Of a DNA stretch of 64,000 bases, positions 46,826 through 55,400 are shown one piece after another. The notes beneath the pieces were generated by a model that was not told where the DNA came from, did not search any database, and was given only the letters and a program-made list of their open reading frames with translations. This DNA comes from Pseudomonas plecoglossicida NBRC 103162 = DSM 15088 (GTDB lineage: Bacteria; Pseudomonadota; Gammaproteobacteria; Pseudomonadales; Pseudomonadaceae): contig NZ_BBIV01000008.1 in assembly GCF_000730665.1 (NCBI RefSeq), forward strand, positions 62,001 through 126,000, in the 5' to 3' direction. The position numbers and the translations under genes are program-made. Position 1 is the stretch's first letter, and the number at the start of each line of letters is the position of its first letter.

Positions 46826-47341
46826 TTACAGCTGCAGCAGACGGAACAGGGCGATCAGGTTGATCTGCGCCAGGGCTTCCTTGAATTCGGCATCGGCGTC
46901 GTTGTGGATGCGTTTTTCGAAGGAGGCGAGGATCTGGTGCCGGTTGCTGCCCTTGACCGCCATGATGAACGGGAACTGGAACTTGGCCTTGTAGGCGTCG
47001 TTCAGTTCGGTGAAACGGGCGAACTCTTCGGCGGTGCACTGGTGGATACCGGCGCCGGCCTGCTCGTTGGTGCTCGATTCGGTCAGCTCGCCCTGGATCG
47101 CGGCCTTGCCTGCCAGGTCCGGGTGAGCGTTGATCAGTGCCAGCTGGTCTGCGTGGTTGGCGCTGAGCAGGATGTCGCTCATGCGCTGGTGCAGCGCCTC
47201 GATCTCGTCCAGTTCACCCAGTTGGCCCAGGTCATAGGCTTTTTCGGCGACCCACGGCGAGTGCTCGTAGATATCGGCGAAGACCTTGACGAAGGCGTCA
47301 CGGTCCAGGGTGGATGGCTTGAGGGTCTTGAAGGCGGTCAT
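46826..47341 (-). CDS. uraD: OHCU decarboxylase
   Basis: A 171-residue enzyme that decarboxylates 2-oxo-4-hydroxy-4-carboxy-5-ureidoimidazoline to S-allantoin. The conserved catalytic His73 lies in INAHPDLAGKAA, and SSTNEQAGAG and KFQFPFIMAVKGSNRHQIL are family motifs. Its ATG shares one base with the puuE stop, so the two are coupled. Confidence 0.95.
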   Translation of the reverse strand: MTAFKTLKPSTLDRDAFVKVFADIYEHSPWVAEKAYDLGQLGELDEIEALHQRMSDILLSANHADQLALINAHPDLAGKAAIQGELTESSTNEQAGAGIHQCTAEEFARFTELNDAYKAKFQFPFIMAVKGSNRHQILASFEKRIHNDADAEFKEALAQINLIALFRLLQL

Positions 47342-48267
47342 CAGGCGTTCTCTTTCTTGTACGGGTGGGTGGTGTGCCAGTGGCGGGCGATGTCCACGCG
47401 ACGGGCGAACCAGACCTGGTCGTGGCTCTTGGCGTAGTCGACGAAGCGCTTGAGCGCGGCCAGGCGCGCCGGGCGGCCGACCAGGCGGCAGTGCAGGCCG
47501 ATGGAGAGCATTTTCGGTGCCTCGGCACCTTCGGCGTAGAGCACGTCGAAGGCGTCCTTGAGGTACTGGAAGAACTGCTCGCCGCAGTTGAAGCCCTGGA
47601 CCTGGGTAAAGCGCATGTCGTTGGTGTCCAGGGTGTAGGGGATCACCAGGTGCGGTTTGCCGGTGGGGTTGTTCGGTTCCCAGTAGGGCAGGTCGTCGTC
47701 GTAGGTGTCGCTGTCATACAGGAAGTTGCCTTCTTCCATCACCAGGCGACGGGTGTTCGGGCCGGTGCGACCGGTGTACCAGCCCAGCGGGCGCTCGCCG
47801 GTCAGTTCGGTGAGGATGCGGATGGCTTCGAGCATGTGCTCGCGCTCCTGGGCCTCGTCCATGTTCTGGTAGTCGATCCAGCGGTAGCCGTGGCTGCAGA
47901 TCTCGTGGCCGGCCTCGACCATCGCGCGGATCACGTCCGGGTGGCGCTGGGCGGCCATGGCCACGGCGAACACGGTCAGCGGCACGCCGCTGTCCTTGAA
48001 CAGCTTGAGCAGGCGCCAGACACCGGCGCGGCTGCCGTATTCGTAGAGCGATTCCATGCTCATGTTGCGCTGGCCCTGCAGCGGCTGGGCAGCGACCATC
48101 TCGGACAGGAAGGCTTCGGACTCTTTGTCACCGTGCAGGATGTTGCGCTCGCCGCCTTCTTCGTAATTGAGGACGAACGACAGCGCGATGCGAGCGTTGC
48201 CCGGCCATTGCGGGTGAGGAGGGTTGTTGCCGTAACCGATCAGGTCGCGAGGGTAGTCAGCGCTCAC
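47341..48267 (-). CDS. puuE: allantoinase PuuE
   Basis: A 308-residue protein of the polysaccharide-deacetylase fold that opens allantoin to allantoate. YPRDLIGYGNNPPHPQWPGN and ALSFVLNYEEGGERNILHGD at the N terminus are characteristic of PuuE, as is HEICSHGYRWIDYQNMDEAQ. It is the first gene of puuE-uraD-allA-puuD and faces hiuH across a spacer with two palindromes. Confidence 0.96.
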   Translation of the reverse strand: MSADYPRDLIGYGNNPPHPQWPGNARIALSFVLNYEEGGERNILHGDKESEAFLSEMVAAQPLQGQRNMSMESLYEYGSRAGVWRLLKLFKDSGVPLTVFAVAMAAQRHPDVIRAMVEAGHEICSHGYRWIDYQNMDEAQEREHMLEAIRILTELTGERPLGWYTGRTGPNTRRLVMEEGNFLYDSDTYDDDLPYWEPNNPTGKPHLVIPYTLDTNDMRFTQVQGFNCGEQFFQYLKDAFDVLYAEGAEAPKMLSIGLHCRLVGRPARLAALKRFVDYAKSHDQVWFARRVDIARHWHTTHPYKKENA

Positions 48268-48341
48268 TGCAGTCTTCCTTCTTGTGTGTTAGTGCGGGGT
48301 GGGCGGGCCGCGTCGGGATGTCGCACCACCGGATGGGCTGA

Positions 48342-48351
48342 TTGTATACAA
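48342..48351. promoter_or_regulatory. TTGTATACAA operator candidate, puuE side
   Basis: An exact copy, 75 bases upstream of puuE. Flanks (ATTGTATACAACTT) match the gcl-side copy at 36465. Confidence 0.7.
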
Positions 48352-48524
48352 CTTCTGAAATCTTTTGTAAGCCTGTTTTTCCGCATTTCTTCCCTTTTGT
48401 CGCATGAGAATGTATTGCAAGAAACCTGCCCAGTTGGTCAGCAATTACCATGGGGGTCTGCGCAGGCCTTGAATTTGCGACAAAAAGCATTGCGCGCAGG
48501 GGTGTGACAGATGGGTTTAAAAAA

Positions 48525-48534
48525 TTGTGTACAA
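48525..48534. promoter_or_regulatory. TTGTGTACAA operator candidate, hiuH side
   Basis: A one-base variant inside AAATTGTGTACAATTT, about 110 bases upstream of hiuH. Confidence 0.65.
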
Positions 48535-48642
48535 TTTGCTGATGAAATGTCTTAATAACGTCATTCCCGCCCATCGCAGGCGCTTTGCCGTGGCGATGGC
48601 TGTGTATTTTTTGCCCACAGATTGAACAAGAGGCGACAAGCA

Positions 48643-48996
48643 ATGGGACGTTTGACCACACACGTACTGGACGCCGCTCACGGCTGCCCAGGCAGCTCGA
48701 TCAAGGTTGAGCTGTATCGCGTCGAAGGCCAGCAACTGGAGCTGGTGAACACTGCCCTGACCAACAGTGATGGCCGCGTCGACGCGCCACTGCTGCAGGG
48801 TGACGACTACCGTACTGGCGTCTATCAGCTGCAGTTCAGCGCTGGCGCCTATTACCGTGCTCGCGGCGTACAGCTGCCGGAGACGGCGTTTCTTGATGTT
48901 GTCGTGCTGCGCTTTGGCATCGACGAGAAGCAGGAGCACTACCACGTACCGCTGCTGATCTCGCCGTACAGCTATTCGACCTATCGCGGAAGCTAG
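48643..48996 (+). CDS. hiuH: 5-hydroxyisourate hydrolase
   Basis: A 117-residue transthyretin-like enzyme that hydrolyses 5-hydroxyisourate to OHCU. GRLTTHVLDAAHGCPGSSI holds the first catalytic His, and the protein ends in the diagnostic tetrapeptide YRGS. The ATG at 48643 is favoured over one 21 bases upstream because family homology begins there. It works between PuuD and UraD. Confidence 0.96.
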   Translation: MGRLTTHVLDAAHGCPGSSIKVELYRVEGQQLELVNTALTNSDGRVDAPLLQGDDYRTGVYQLQFSAGAYYRARGVQLPETAFLDVVVLRFGIDEKQEHYHVPLLISPYSYSTYRGS

Positions 48997-49029
48997 TTGG
49001 TCGCTAGAAGAATCTTCGTAGGTCCTTTG

Positions 49030-49058
49030 GCCCGCTCTCACACTGGCGGGCTTTTTTT
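49030..49058 (+). terminator. rho-independent terminator of hiuH
   Basis: GCCCGC and GCGGGC form a 6-bp stem with a 10-base loop, followed by seven T. It is the clearest terminator in the window, 33 bases after hiuH. Confidence 0.88.
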
Positions 49059-49113
49059 CGTCTGCTGGAAAGTGACGCAGCATGTACGCCGTGAGTGTTG
49101 CGGTGGGCATGAA

Positions 49114-49141
49114 ATCGAGCGCCGCGCGGGCGGCGCTCGAT
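49114..49141. repeat. inverted repeat, family copy 3
   Basis: ATCGAGCGCCG and CGGCGCTCGAT around CGCGGG form an 11-bp stem. It shares its core with the longer copies at 10939 and 20689 and lies between the convergent hiuH and purine permease genes. Confidence 0.8.
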
Positions 49142-49180
49142 CTCGATAACACTAAAAATCTACAGCCAAGCTATCGGCAG

Positions 49181-50530
49181 TCAGAGGAACACGAACTTGG
49201 CAATGAAGATCGCGCACAGTACCCACAGGCTGGCCGAGATGTCCTTGAACTTGCCGGTCCCGGCCTTCAGCGCCACATAGCTGATGAAGCCCAGGGCGAT
49301 ACCATCGGCCACCGAGAACGTCAGTGGCATCATGATCACCGTGACGATCGCCGGAATGCTGTCGGTGGCTTCGTCCCAGTTGATATGCGCCATGCTGCCC
49401 ATCATCAGCATGGCCACGTAGATAAGCGCACCGGCAGTCGCATAAGCCGGAATCATCCCGGCCAGCGGGGCGAAGAACATCGCGGCGATGAACAGCAGGC
49501 CGACCACCACGGCAGTCAGCCCGGTACGGCCACCCGCTGCCACACCTGCGGCACTTTCCACGTAGCTGGTCACGGGCGGCACGCCGACCACGGCGCCGAA
49601 CACGCTGGAAGCACTGTCGGCCTTCAGCGCTCTGGACAGGTTCTCGATGCGTCCGTCAGGTGCTACCAGGTTGGCCCGCTGGGCAACGCCCATCAGCGTG
49701 CCGGCGGTGTCGAACATGTGCACGAAGAGGAAGGCCAGTACCACGCTGATCATGCTGACGTTGACCACGCCCGCCACATCCATGGCCATCCAGGTCGGAG
49801 CCAGGCTTGGCGGCATCGACATCACCCCGCCGAACTTGACCAGGCCCAGGCCCCACCCGGCCAGGGTGACGCCGATGATGCTGATCAGGATCGCGCCGAA
49901 CACACGCTTGTAGCTGAAGATGGCGATCAGCAGGAAGCACACGGCCGCCAGCAGCGGGCCGGGCTCGTGCAGCGAGCCCAGCTTGACCAGGGTGGCCGGG
50001 CTGTCGACGATGATGCCTGCGGTTTTCAGGCCGATCAGTCCGAGAAACAATCCGACGCCGGCCCCCATGGCATGTCGCAGGCTCACCGGGATGCTGTTGA
50101 GCAGCCACTCGCGAACCCGGGACAAGGTCAGGAACATGAACAGCACGCCCGAGACGAATACCGCCCCCAGCGCCGTTTCCCAGTTGTAGCCCATGGTGCC
50201 GACCACGGTGTAGGTGAAGAAGGCATTCAGGCCCATGCCCGGGGCCAGGCCCACCGGCCAGTTGGCGTAGAGGCCCATCAGCAGGCAGCCGAGTGCGGCC
50301 GCGATGCAGGTGGCGACGAACGCCGCACCGTGATCGATGCCGGCATCGGCCATGATGTTGGGGTTGACGAAGATGATGTAGGCCATGGTGATGAAGGTGG
50401 TCACCCCGGCGATCAGCTCGGTTCTGACAGTGCTGCCGTGTTGCTTGAGTTTGAAAATCCGTTCCAGCCAACTCGTTTCGAGTGGTGGAGCGAGATCCAG
50501 CGTAGGTGCGTCGGATTTGTTGCTTTCCAC
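49181..50530 (-). CDS. adenine/guanine/hypoxanthine permease (AzgA-like)
   Basis: A 449-residue permease of the AzgA branch of purine transporters. Landmarks are HGSTVRTELIAGVTTFITMA, the helix starting VGLAPGMGLNAFFTYTVV, and PPVTSYVESAAGVAAGGRTG. It imports adenine, guanine or hypoxanthine, which GuaD and XdhAB feed into the urate pathway. It faces the GntR gene across a spacer with two palindromes. Confidence 0.93.
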   Translation of the reverse strand: MESNKSDAPTLDLAPPLETSWLERIFKLKQHGSTVRTELIAGVTTFITMAYIIFVNPNIMADAGIDHGAAFVATCIAAALGCLLMGLYANWPVGLAPGMGLNAFFTYTVVGTMGYNWETALGAVFVSGVLFMFLTLSRVREWLLNSIPVSLRHAMGAGVGLFLGLIGLKTAGIIVDSPATLVKLGSLHEPGPLLAAVCFLLIAIFSYKRVFGAILISIIGVTLAGWGLGLVKFGGVMSMPPSLAPTWMAMDVAGVVNVSMISVVLAFLFVHMFDTAGTLMGVAQRANLVAPDGRIENLSRALKADSASSVFGAVVGVPPVTSYVESAAGVAAGGRTGLTAVVVGLLFIAAMFFAPLAGMIPAYATAGALIYVAMLMMGSMAHINWDEATDSIPAIVTVIMMPLTFSVADGIALGFISYVALKAGTGKFKDISASLWVLCAIFIAKFVFL

Positions 50531-50670
50531 AGCGGATACTCCTCAAGTCTTTCTTGTTGTTCTTGGAGCCGGTGACCTGCGCATTGCACTTGGCGGCTCC
50601 GCGAGGGATGGCAGACGTCTGACACGTTTGTTGACTAGCGGGTCAAGAAGTTGCCCGATGGATTATGCTT

Positions 50671-50680
50671 TTGTGTACAA
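50671..50680. promoter_or_regulatory. TTGTGTACAA operator candidate
   Basis: A palindrome variant in the divergent spacer between the AzgA-like permease and the GntR regulator gene, about 140 bases from each. Confidence 0.65.
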
Positions 50681-50769
50681 AGAAAGCAAATAATGTTTTA
50701 TTTTTTGTGCGCACAATCCACCGCGCAATCGCTATATAGGTAAAAGCCTACCTGCAGAAACGGCTCAGC

Positions 50770-50779
50770 CTGTGTACAA
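50770..50779. promoter_or_regulatory. CTGTGTACAA operator candidate
   Basis: A weaker copy, 34 bases before the GntR start. If bound by GntR itself, it would give autoregulation. Confidence 0.5.
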
Positions 50780-50813
50780 TGGCGCCATACTTTTCTTCGT
50801 GCTTCGAGAGCCC

Positions 50814-51569
50814 ATGAACGAACAGCTGCAACCTCTGAAGAAACCTGCACGTGTCGGCAAGGCTGGCCGCAGTGGTACCCAGGACGATATCGTCTACGCG
50901 CATATCTTCGAGGCAATTCTCGAACAGCGACTGGCGCCGGGCACCAAGTTGAGCGAGGAAGCGCTGGGCGAGATCTTTGGCGTCAGCCGCACCATCATCC
51001 GCCGCGCGCTGTCGCGCCTGGCCCATGAAAGTGTGGTGCTGCTGCGGCCCAACCGCGGCGCCGTGGTGGCCAGCCCGACCGTGGAAGAGGCACGCCAGGT
51101 GTTCTTCTCGCGGCGCATGGTCGAGCGCGCGATCACCGAACTGGCCGTACAGCACGCCACGCTGGAGCAGCTCAACGAGCTGCGGCAGATGGTGCGCGAA
51201 GAGCGCGACAGCTTCTCCCGTGGCGACCGCGGGGCCGGTATCCGTCTTTCCGGCGAATTCCACCTCAAGCTGGCCGAAGCGGCTGGCAATGCTCCCCTGG
51301 TCAGCTTCCAGCGCAGCCTGGTGTCGCAGACCTCGCTGATCATTGCCCAGTATGAAAGCGGCAACCGCTCGCACTGCTCCTATGACGAGCACATGCAACT
51401 GATCGATGCCATCGAGGCGCGTGACGCCGAACAGGCGGTGAGCCTGATGATGCATCACATGGACCATATCGACAGCAAGTTGAACCTCGACGAGGAGAGC
51501 GCCTCGGACGACTTGCATGCGGTGTTCTCCCACCTCCTGAAGAAGCCCAAGGCGTCCGCCAAGGGTTGA
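50814..51569 (+). CDS. GntR family (FadR/FCD) regulator of purine genes
   Basis: A 251-residue regulator with an N-terminal winged helix (ILEQRLAPGTKLSEEALGEI, then FGVSRTIIRRALSRLAHE) and a C-terminal FCD helical domain with acid/His metal-binding pattern (for example SGEFHLKLAEAAGN). FadR-type GntR proteins bind palindromes of the NGTNNNACN kind, which TTGTATACAA fits. Lying beside the purine permease, it is the best candidate for control of the palindrome-bearing promoters. The ATG at 50814 is chosen over an in-frame GTG at 50772. Confidence 0.9.
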   Translation: MNEQLQPLKKPARVGKAGRSGTQDDIVYAHIFEAILEQRLAPGTKLSEEALGEIFGVSRTIIRRALSRLAHESVVLLRPNRGAVVASPTVEEARQVFFSRRMVERAITELAVQHATLEQLNELRQMVREERDSFSRGDRGAGIRLSGEFHLKLAEAAGNAPLVSFQRSLVSQTSLIIAQYESGNRSHCSYDEHMQLIDAIEARDAEQAVSLMMHHMDHIDSKLNLDEESASDDLHAVFSHLLKKPKASAKG

Positions 51570-51720
51570 TCGTTTGCCTTGAATGAGCTGGGGGCCGCTT
51601 TGCGCCCCTTGCTGTTTCTGGCCTTTCGCCAAATCCCTGATAAATTTGCTAGTTGCAAACCCCTTTTCAATGTGGTTGGGCTTGCGCGGTTCGTGCGTTC
51701 AACTACCGAGGAAAAGGTCC

Positions 51721-52419
51721 ATGACCATGTCTTTGGGTGTGCGTATGGGTGCCGAGCTTGTCGGTACCTTCTGGCTGGTGCTGGGCGGCTGTGGCAGTGC
51801 AGTGCTGGCAGCCAGTTCCCCGCTCGGCATCGGCGTTCTCGGTGTCGCCTTCGCCTTCGGCCTCACGGTCCTGACTATGGCATTCGCCATCGGCCACATT
51901 TCCGGATGTCACCTCAACCCTGCCGTGTCGTTCGGGCTGGTGGTGGGTGGGCGTTTCCCGGCCAAGGAGTTGCTGCCCTACGTGATTGCCCAGGTGATCG
52001 GGGCCATCCTGGCAGCGGCGGTGATCTACTTCATCGCCAGCGGCAAGGCCGGCTTCGAGCTGTCGTCGGGCCTGGCTTCCAATGGCTATGCCGATCATTC
52101 ACCCGGTGGTTATTCGCTGGCGGCGGGTTTCGTCAGTGAAGTGGTGATGACTGCCATGTTCCTGGTGATCATCATGGGCGCGACAGATTCGCGTGCACCG
52201 GCGGGCTTCGCCCCCATCGCCATCGGCCTGGGCCTGACGCTGATCCACCTGATCTCGATCCCGGTGACCAATACCTCGGTCAACCCCGCGCGTAGCACGG
52301 GGCCGGCGCTGTTCGTCGGTGGCTGGGCCCTGCAGCAGTTGTGGCTGTTCTGGCTGGCGCCCCTGATCGGCTCGGCAATCGGCGGCGCGCTGTACAAGGG
52401 CCTTGCCCGGGAGCCGTAG
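51721..52419 (+). CDS. aqpZ: aquaporin Z
   Basis: A 232-residue water channel with six membrane segments and two NPA boxes: [17 protein letters not shown] and [19 protein letters not shown]. The Arg after the second NPA is present, as needed for the selectivity filter. The ATG at 51721 has AAAAGG just upstream; a second ATG lies six bases on. An in-frame extension to 51583 is rejected. It is not obviously linked to purine metabolism. Confidence 0.95.
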   Translation: MTMSLGVRMGAELVGTFWLVLGGCGSAVLAASSPLGIGVLGVAFAFGLTVLTMAFAIGHISGCHLNPAVSFGLVVGGRFPAKELLPYVIAQVIGAILAAAVIYFIASGKAGFELSSGLASNGYADHSPGGYSLAAGFVSEVVMTAMFLVIIMGATDSRAPAGFAPIAIGLGLTLIHLISIPVTNTSVNPARSTGPALFVGGWALQQLWLFWLAPLIGSAIGGALYKGLAREP

Positions 52420-52488
52420 TATCGATCTACCACTCGTCAGACCGGTAACGTCCTAGTGTCGGGGCTCTTATTACAGGAGCCCCCGATC

Positions 52489-55400
52489 ATGGATTCATTG
52501 GACCTTTTGCTGGAAACCTTGCCGGTCACCGCCGAGCACGATGCACCCGGCGGGCCAGACGGCGCACAGCCAATCACCTTGCGCCTGCTGACATGGCTGG
52601 CCGATGCGCCACAGCCGGTAGTTTGGCTGAACGAGTTGGCCACTGCCCTCGCGTCCGCTCGGGAAGACACCGACGACTGGCACAAGGCATTGCCCGCTGA
52701 ATGCTCGGCACATACCCGAGCGATCGCCAACGACCTGGCCAACTGGCGTGCAGCGACTGATGCGCTGCTGGACCTGCAAGCCCGCGAACATGAGGACTTG
52801 CTGGCGCTAGGGAGCCTGCCGCCGGGCTACCCCAGGCGAATCGCCGCACAGCATCAGGCCCTGCACCGCCAGCGCCTGCTCGAGTGTTACGGCGAGGATG
52901 CTCCATCTACTGCCACCCTGCAGGCTTGGCGAGTCGCCCAGGCGCAGCGCCACGTCGCCTGGCGCGAGGTCAACGCGATCGCGCTGCAGCCCGGTGCCAG
53001 TTGGAGCGCACAGCTTCAGCCGTTGTGTACCCATATCCAGGACGGCATGCGCGCCGAGGGCATCCTACAGGTCGAGGAAGGTCAGCTTGCGCAGCAAACC
53101 TGGCAACGACTGCTTCAGCCCGAGGCGGTGGACCAGATCACCTGGCTGGCCGTGCACCTCGGTGAACAGGCGTTGCCCGGCGTCTGGATCATGGTGGAGC
53201 AGGCTGCCTGGGCGTCAGGCCGGCGTGACGCGCCGATGTTGCTCTGGGTGCATGGTGAAGGCGGGGGCATGACCTGCCTGACTGATCGTCAGGCGTTGCT
53301 GGAGCGCTTGCTGTTCACGTTGGGCAGTGGCGCACTGGCTGCGACGGCCATGCTTGCGGACGAGTCACTCGAGGCCCGCTTCGAAGTCGTCAGCGACGGG
53401 TTGAACGGCTTGGTCGGGACCTTGGTACAGCGCTGGCAGGAATACCTCGAAAGCGAAACCGCGGACGTGCAGGAGTCTCGCTTGCAATTGGCCCGCGCAG
53501 CCCTGGCGATGCCCGCCGATACCTGCCGCCAGGCAGCCCTTGTGCAAGTCGAGCGGCAGTGGCAGGCCGATGCGTTGCTTGAGCAGGTGCCGCAGTGGGT
53601 CTTGTCGCGCAGTGACGACGAACGACAGGCCTACGCCCGCCAGTTGCTTGAGTATCACGCCAGTGCCTTGGCATTGGAAACCTGGCTGGATCTGCAGGCG
53701 CCAACGTTCTCCGATTGGGCCGGGGCGTTGCTCAAGGCGCGTATACAGCAAGATCTGGGTATCGAGCTTGCCGTTGACGAGATCGTGCTGTGGCGCCCTG
53801 ATCCTTCGATGGATTTCAAGCTCCCCTATGTCCCCAGCACCCTTGCCGAGATCGCCAGCGAAGGGTTCGACCCCGACAGTGAGGATGAGCGCAAGCGCCT
53901 GGACATGGCCCGCTGGCATGTCCAGGCGATCGACCCAGACTACTTGTCGCGAGTGCTGGTCGAGCTCGACCCCCTGGGCCGGTACACGGAAAAACTGCGC
54001 AAGGTGTTCGACCCGGCCATCGCTGAGGACCCACAGCGCTTGCGCCACCCCTACCGCCTGGAGCTGCAGCTGTTGGCCACCAGTGAGCGCTGGCAGCGCA
54101 ACCTGAGCGAAGAGGGCGGGCGGCTGCTGCGCGTTGCAGCCAAGGCGCAAACCCGTAAGCAGTTGCAGGATGCGGGGGTAACGCTGCACTGGTTGGTGAT
54201 AACCGCCGTTGAAGAGCTGGGCGATTCAATCGGTGGTGCTGCTGCATTGGTCAATGCGGTGGGGCATACTCTGATCTATCTCCCAGGTGCCCCCCAAGCC
54301 TATCAGCTGATCGAGCGTGACAGCCTGAAGCAGGCACTTGAATCATTGACCTCTGCCATCGGTACCTGCGCGGACATGGCCGAGTATGTCGCCCAGCGTA
54401 GCGGCAATGATCCGCAGATGCTGCGTGCTTACCTGAACCAGGCCGTATCGCGGCGCTACGACGGTTACCTGAGCAGCAAACCCGTGCTGGGTCAGACGCT
54501 GGTCGATCTGCAATTGGCTGACCGCTGCAACCTGCTGATTGCCCAGGCCCGCGCCACCGGACGGAGTCAGGCCGGCATCGACAAGGACAACAACCTGCAC
54601 AACCACTTGCGTCATGTGGGTTACCTGAAGGCTGCGCTGGGCGTGATCCCGGGTATCGGCACCTGGTACAGCGTGAGGCAGATCCATGACGGCGCCATGG
54701 AAATGGCCGATGCCTGGCGAAGCGGCGGCACCTCCGGGTTGCTGAGCGGTACGCTGAGCATCGTCTTAGGTGTGGTCGATATCCTGCTCACGGCACTGCC
54801 GGTTGGCGGTGGGCTTTCCGCACTGCGTCGCGTGGTGCGCAGCGTGGTCAGGCAGCGGATCGCCCGCCAGCCGCTTGCCGGCTACGCCGCCGGGCAGCCG
54901 CTGACGGGCGCGGAGGCCTTGAGCGGGGTGGACCTGAACACCTGGCGTCTGCATGGCAAGCAGTACATCTGGCAGGACGGACTGGCTTATGAGGTCTACC
55001 GGCGCAGCGATGAAGCGACCCTGCGCCTGCGTGCCACTGCCACTCGTAGCTACGAGGCGCCAGTGCGCCAGGATGGCGCGCGCTGGGTCATCCATGCCGA
55101 CGTCGGCCTGCGCGGTGGCGGCGGCAAGTTGAGCGAGGCAGAACAACTGCTGGCCACGTGGGGGCCGAGCAGTACCAAGGGACCTCTGGCGGGCACCAAC
55201 CGGGTTCAGGCCTTGGCCCGGGGTAGGCGGATTCTGGAGCGCTACAGCTTCAGAAATGCGAGCCAGGAGCTGGAATTCACCCATTCCCTCCTGCAGGATG
55301 GCGCATCGCCAGCATGGGCACGGCAGTACCTGCGGGAGGGCAGTGGTTCAACCAGTGCGACCCTGCCGAGCAATGATTGGCAGGCGGTACGCTGGACCAT

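Larger units (their letters stand above)
48268..48642. other. divergent puuE-hiuH promoter region
   Basis: About 375 bp without a gene. It is AT-richer than its neighbours and holds two palindromes (48342 and 48525), one close to each gene. Confidence 0.6.

Noticed and set aside
52456..52488. Upstream in-frame start of the giant gene
   Set aside because: The ribosome site CAGGAG is placed correctly only for the ATG at 52489.
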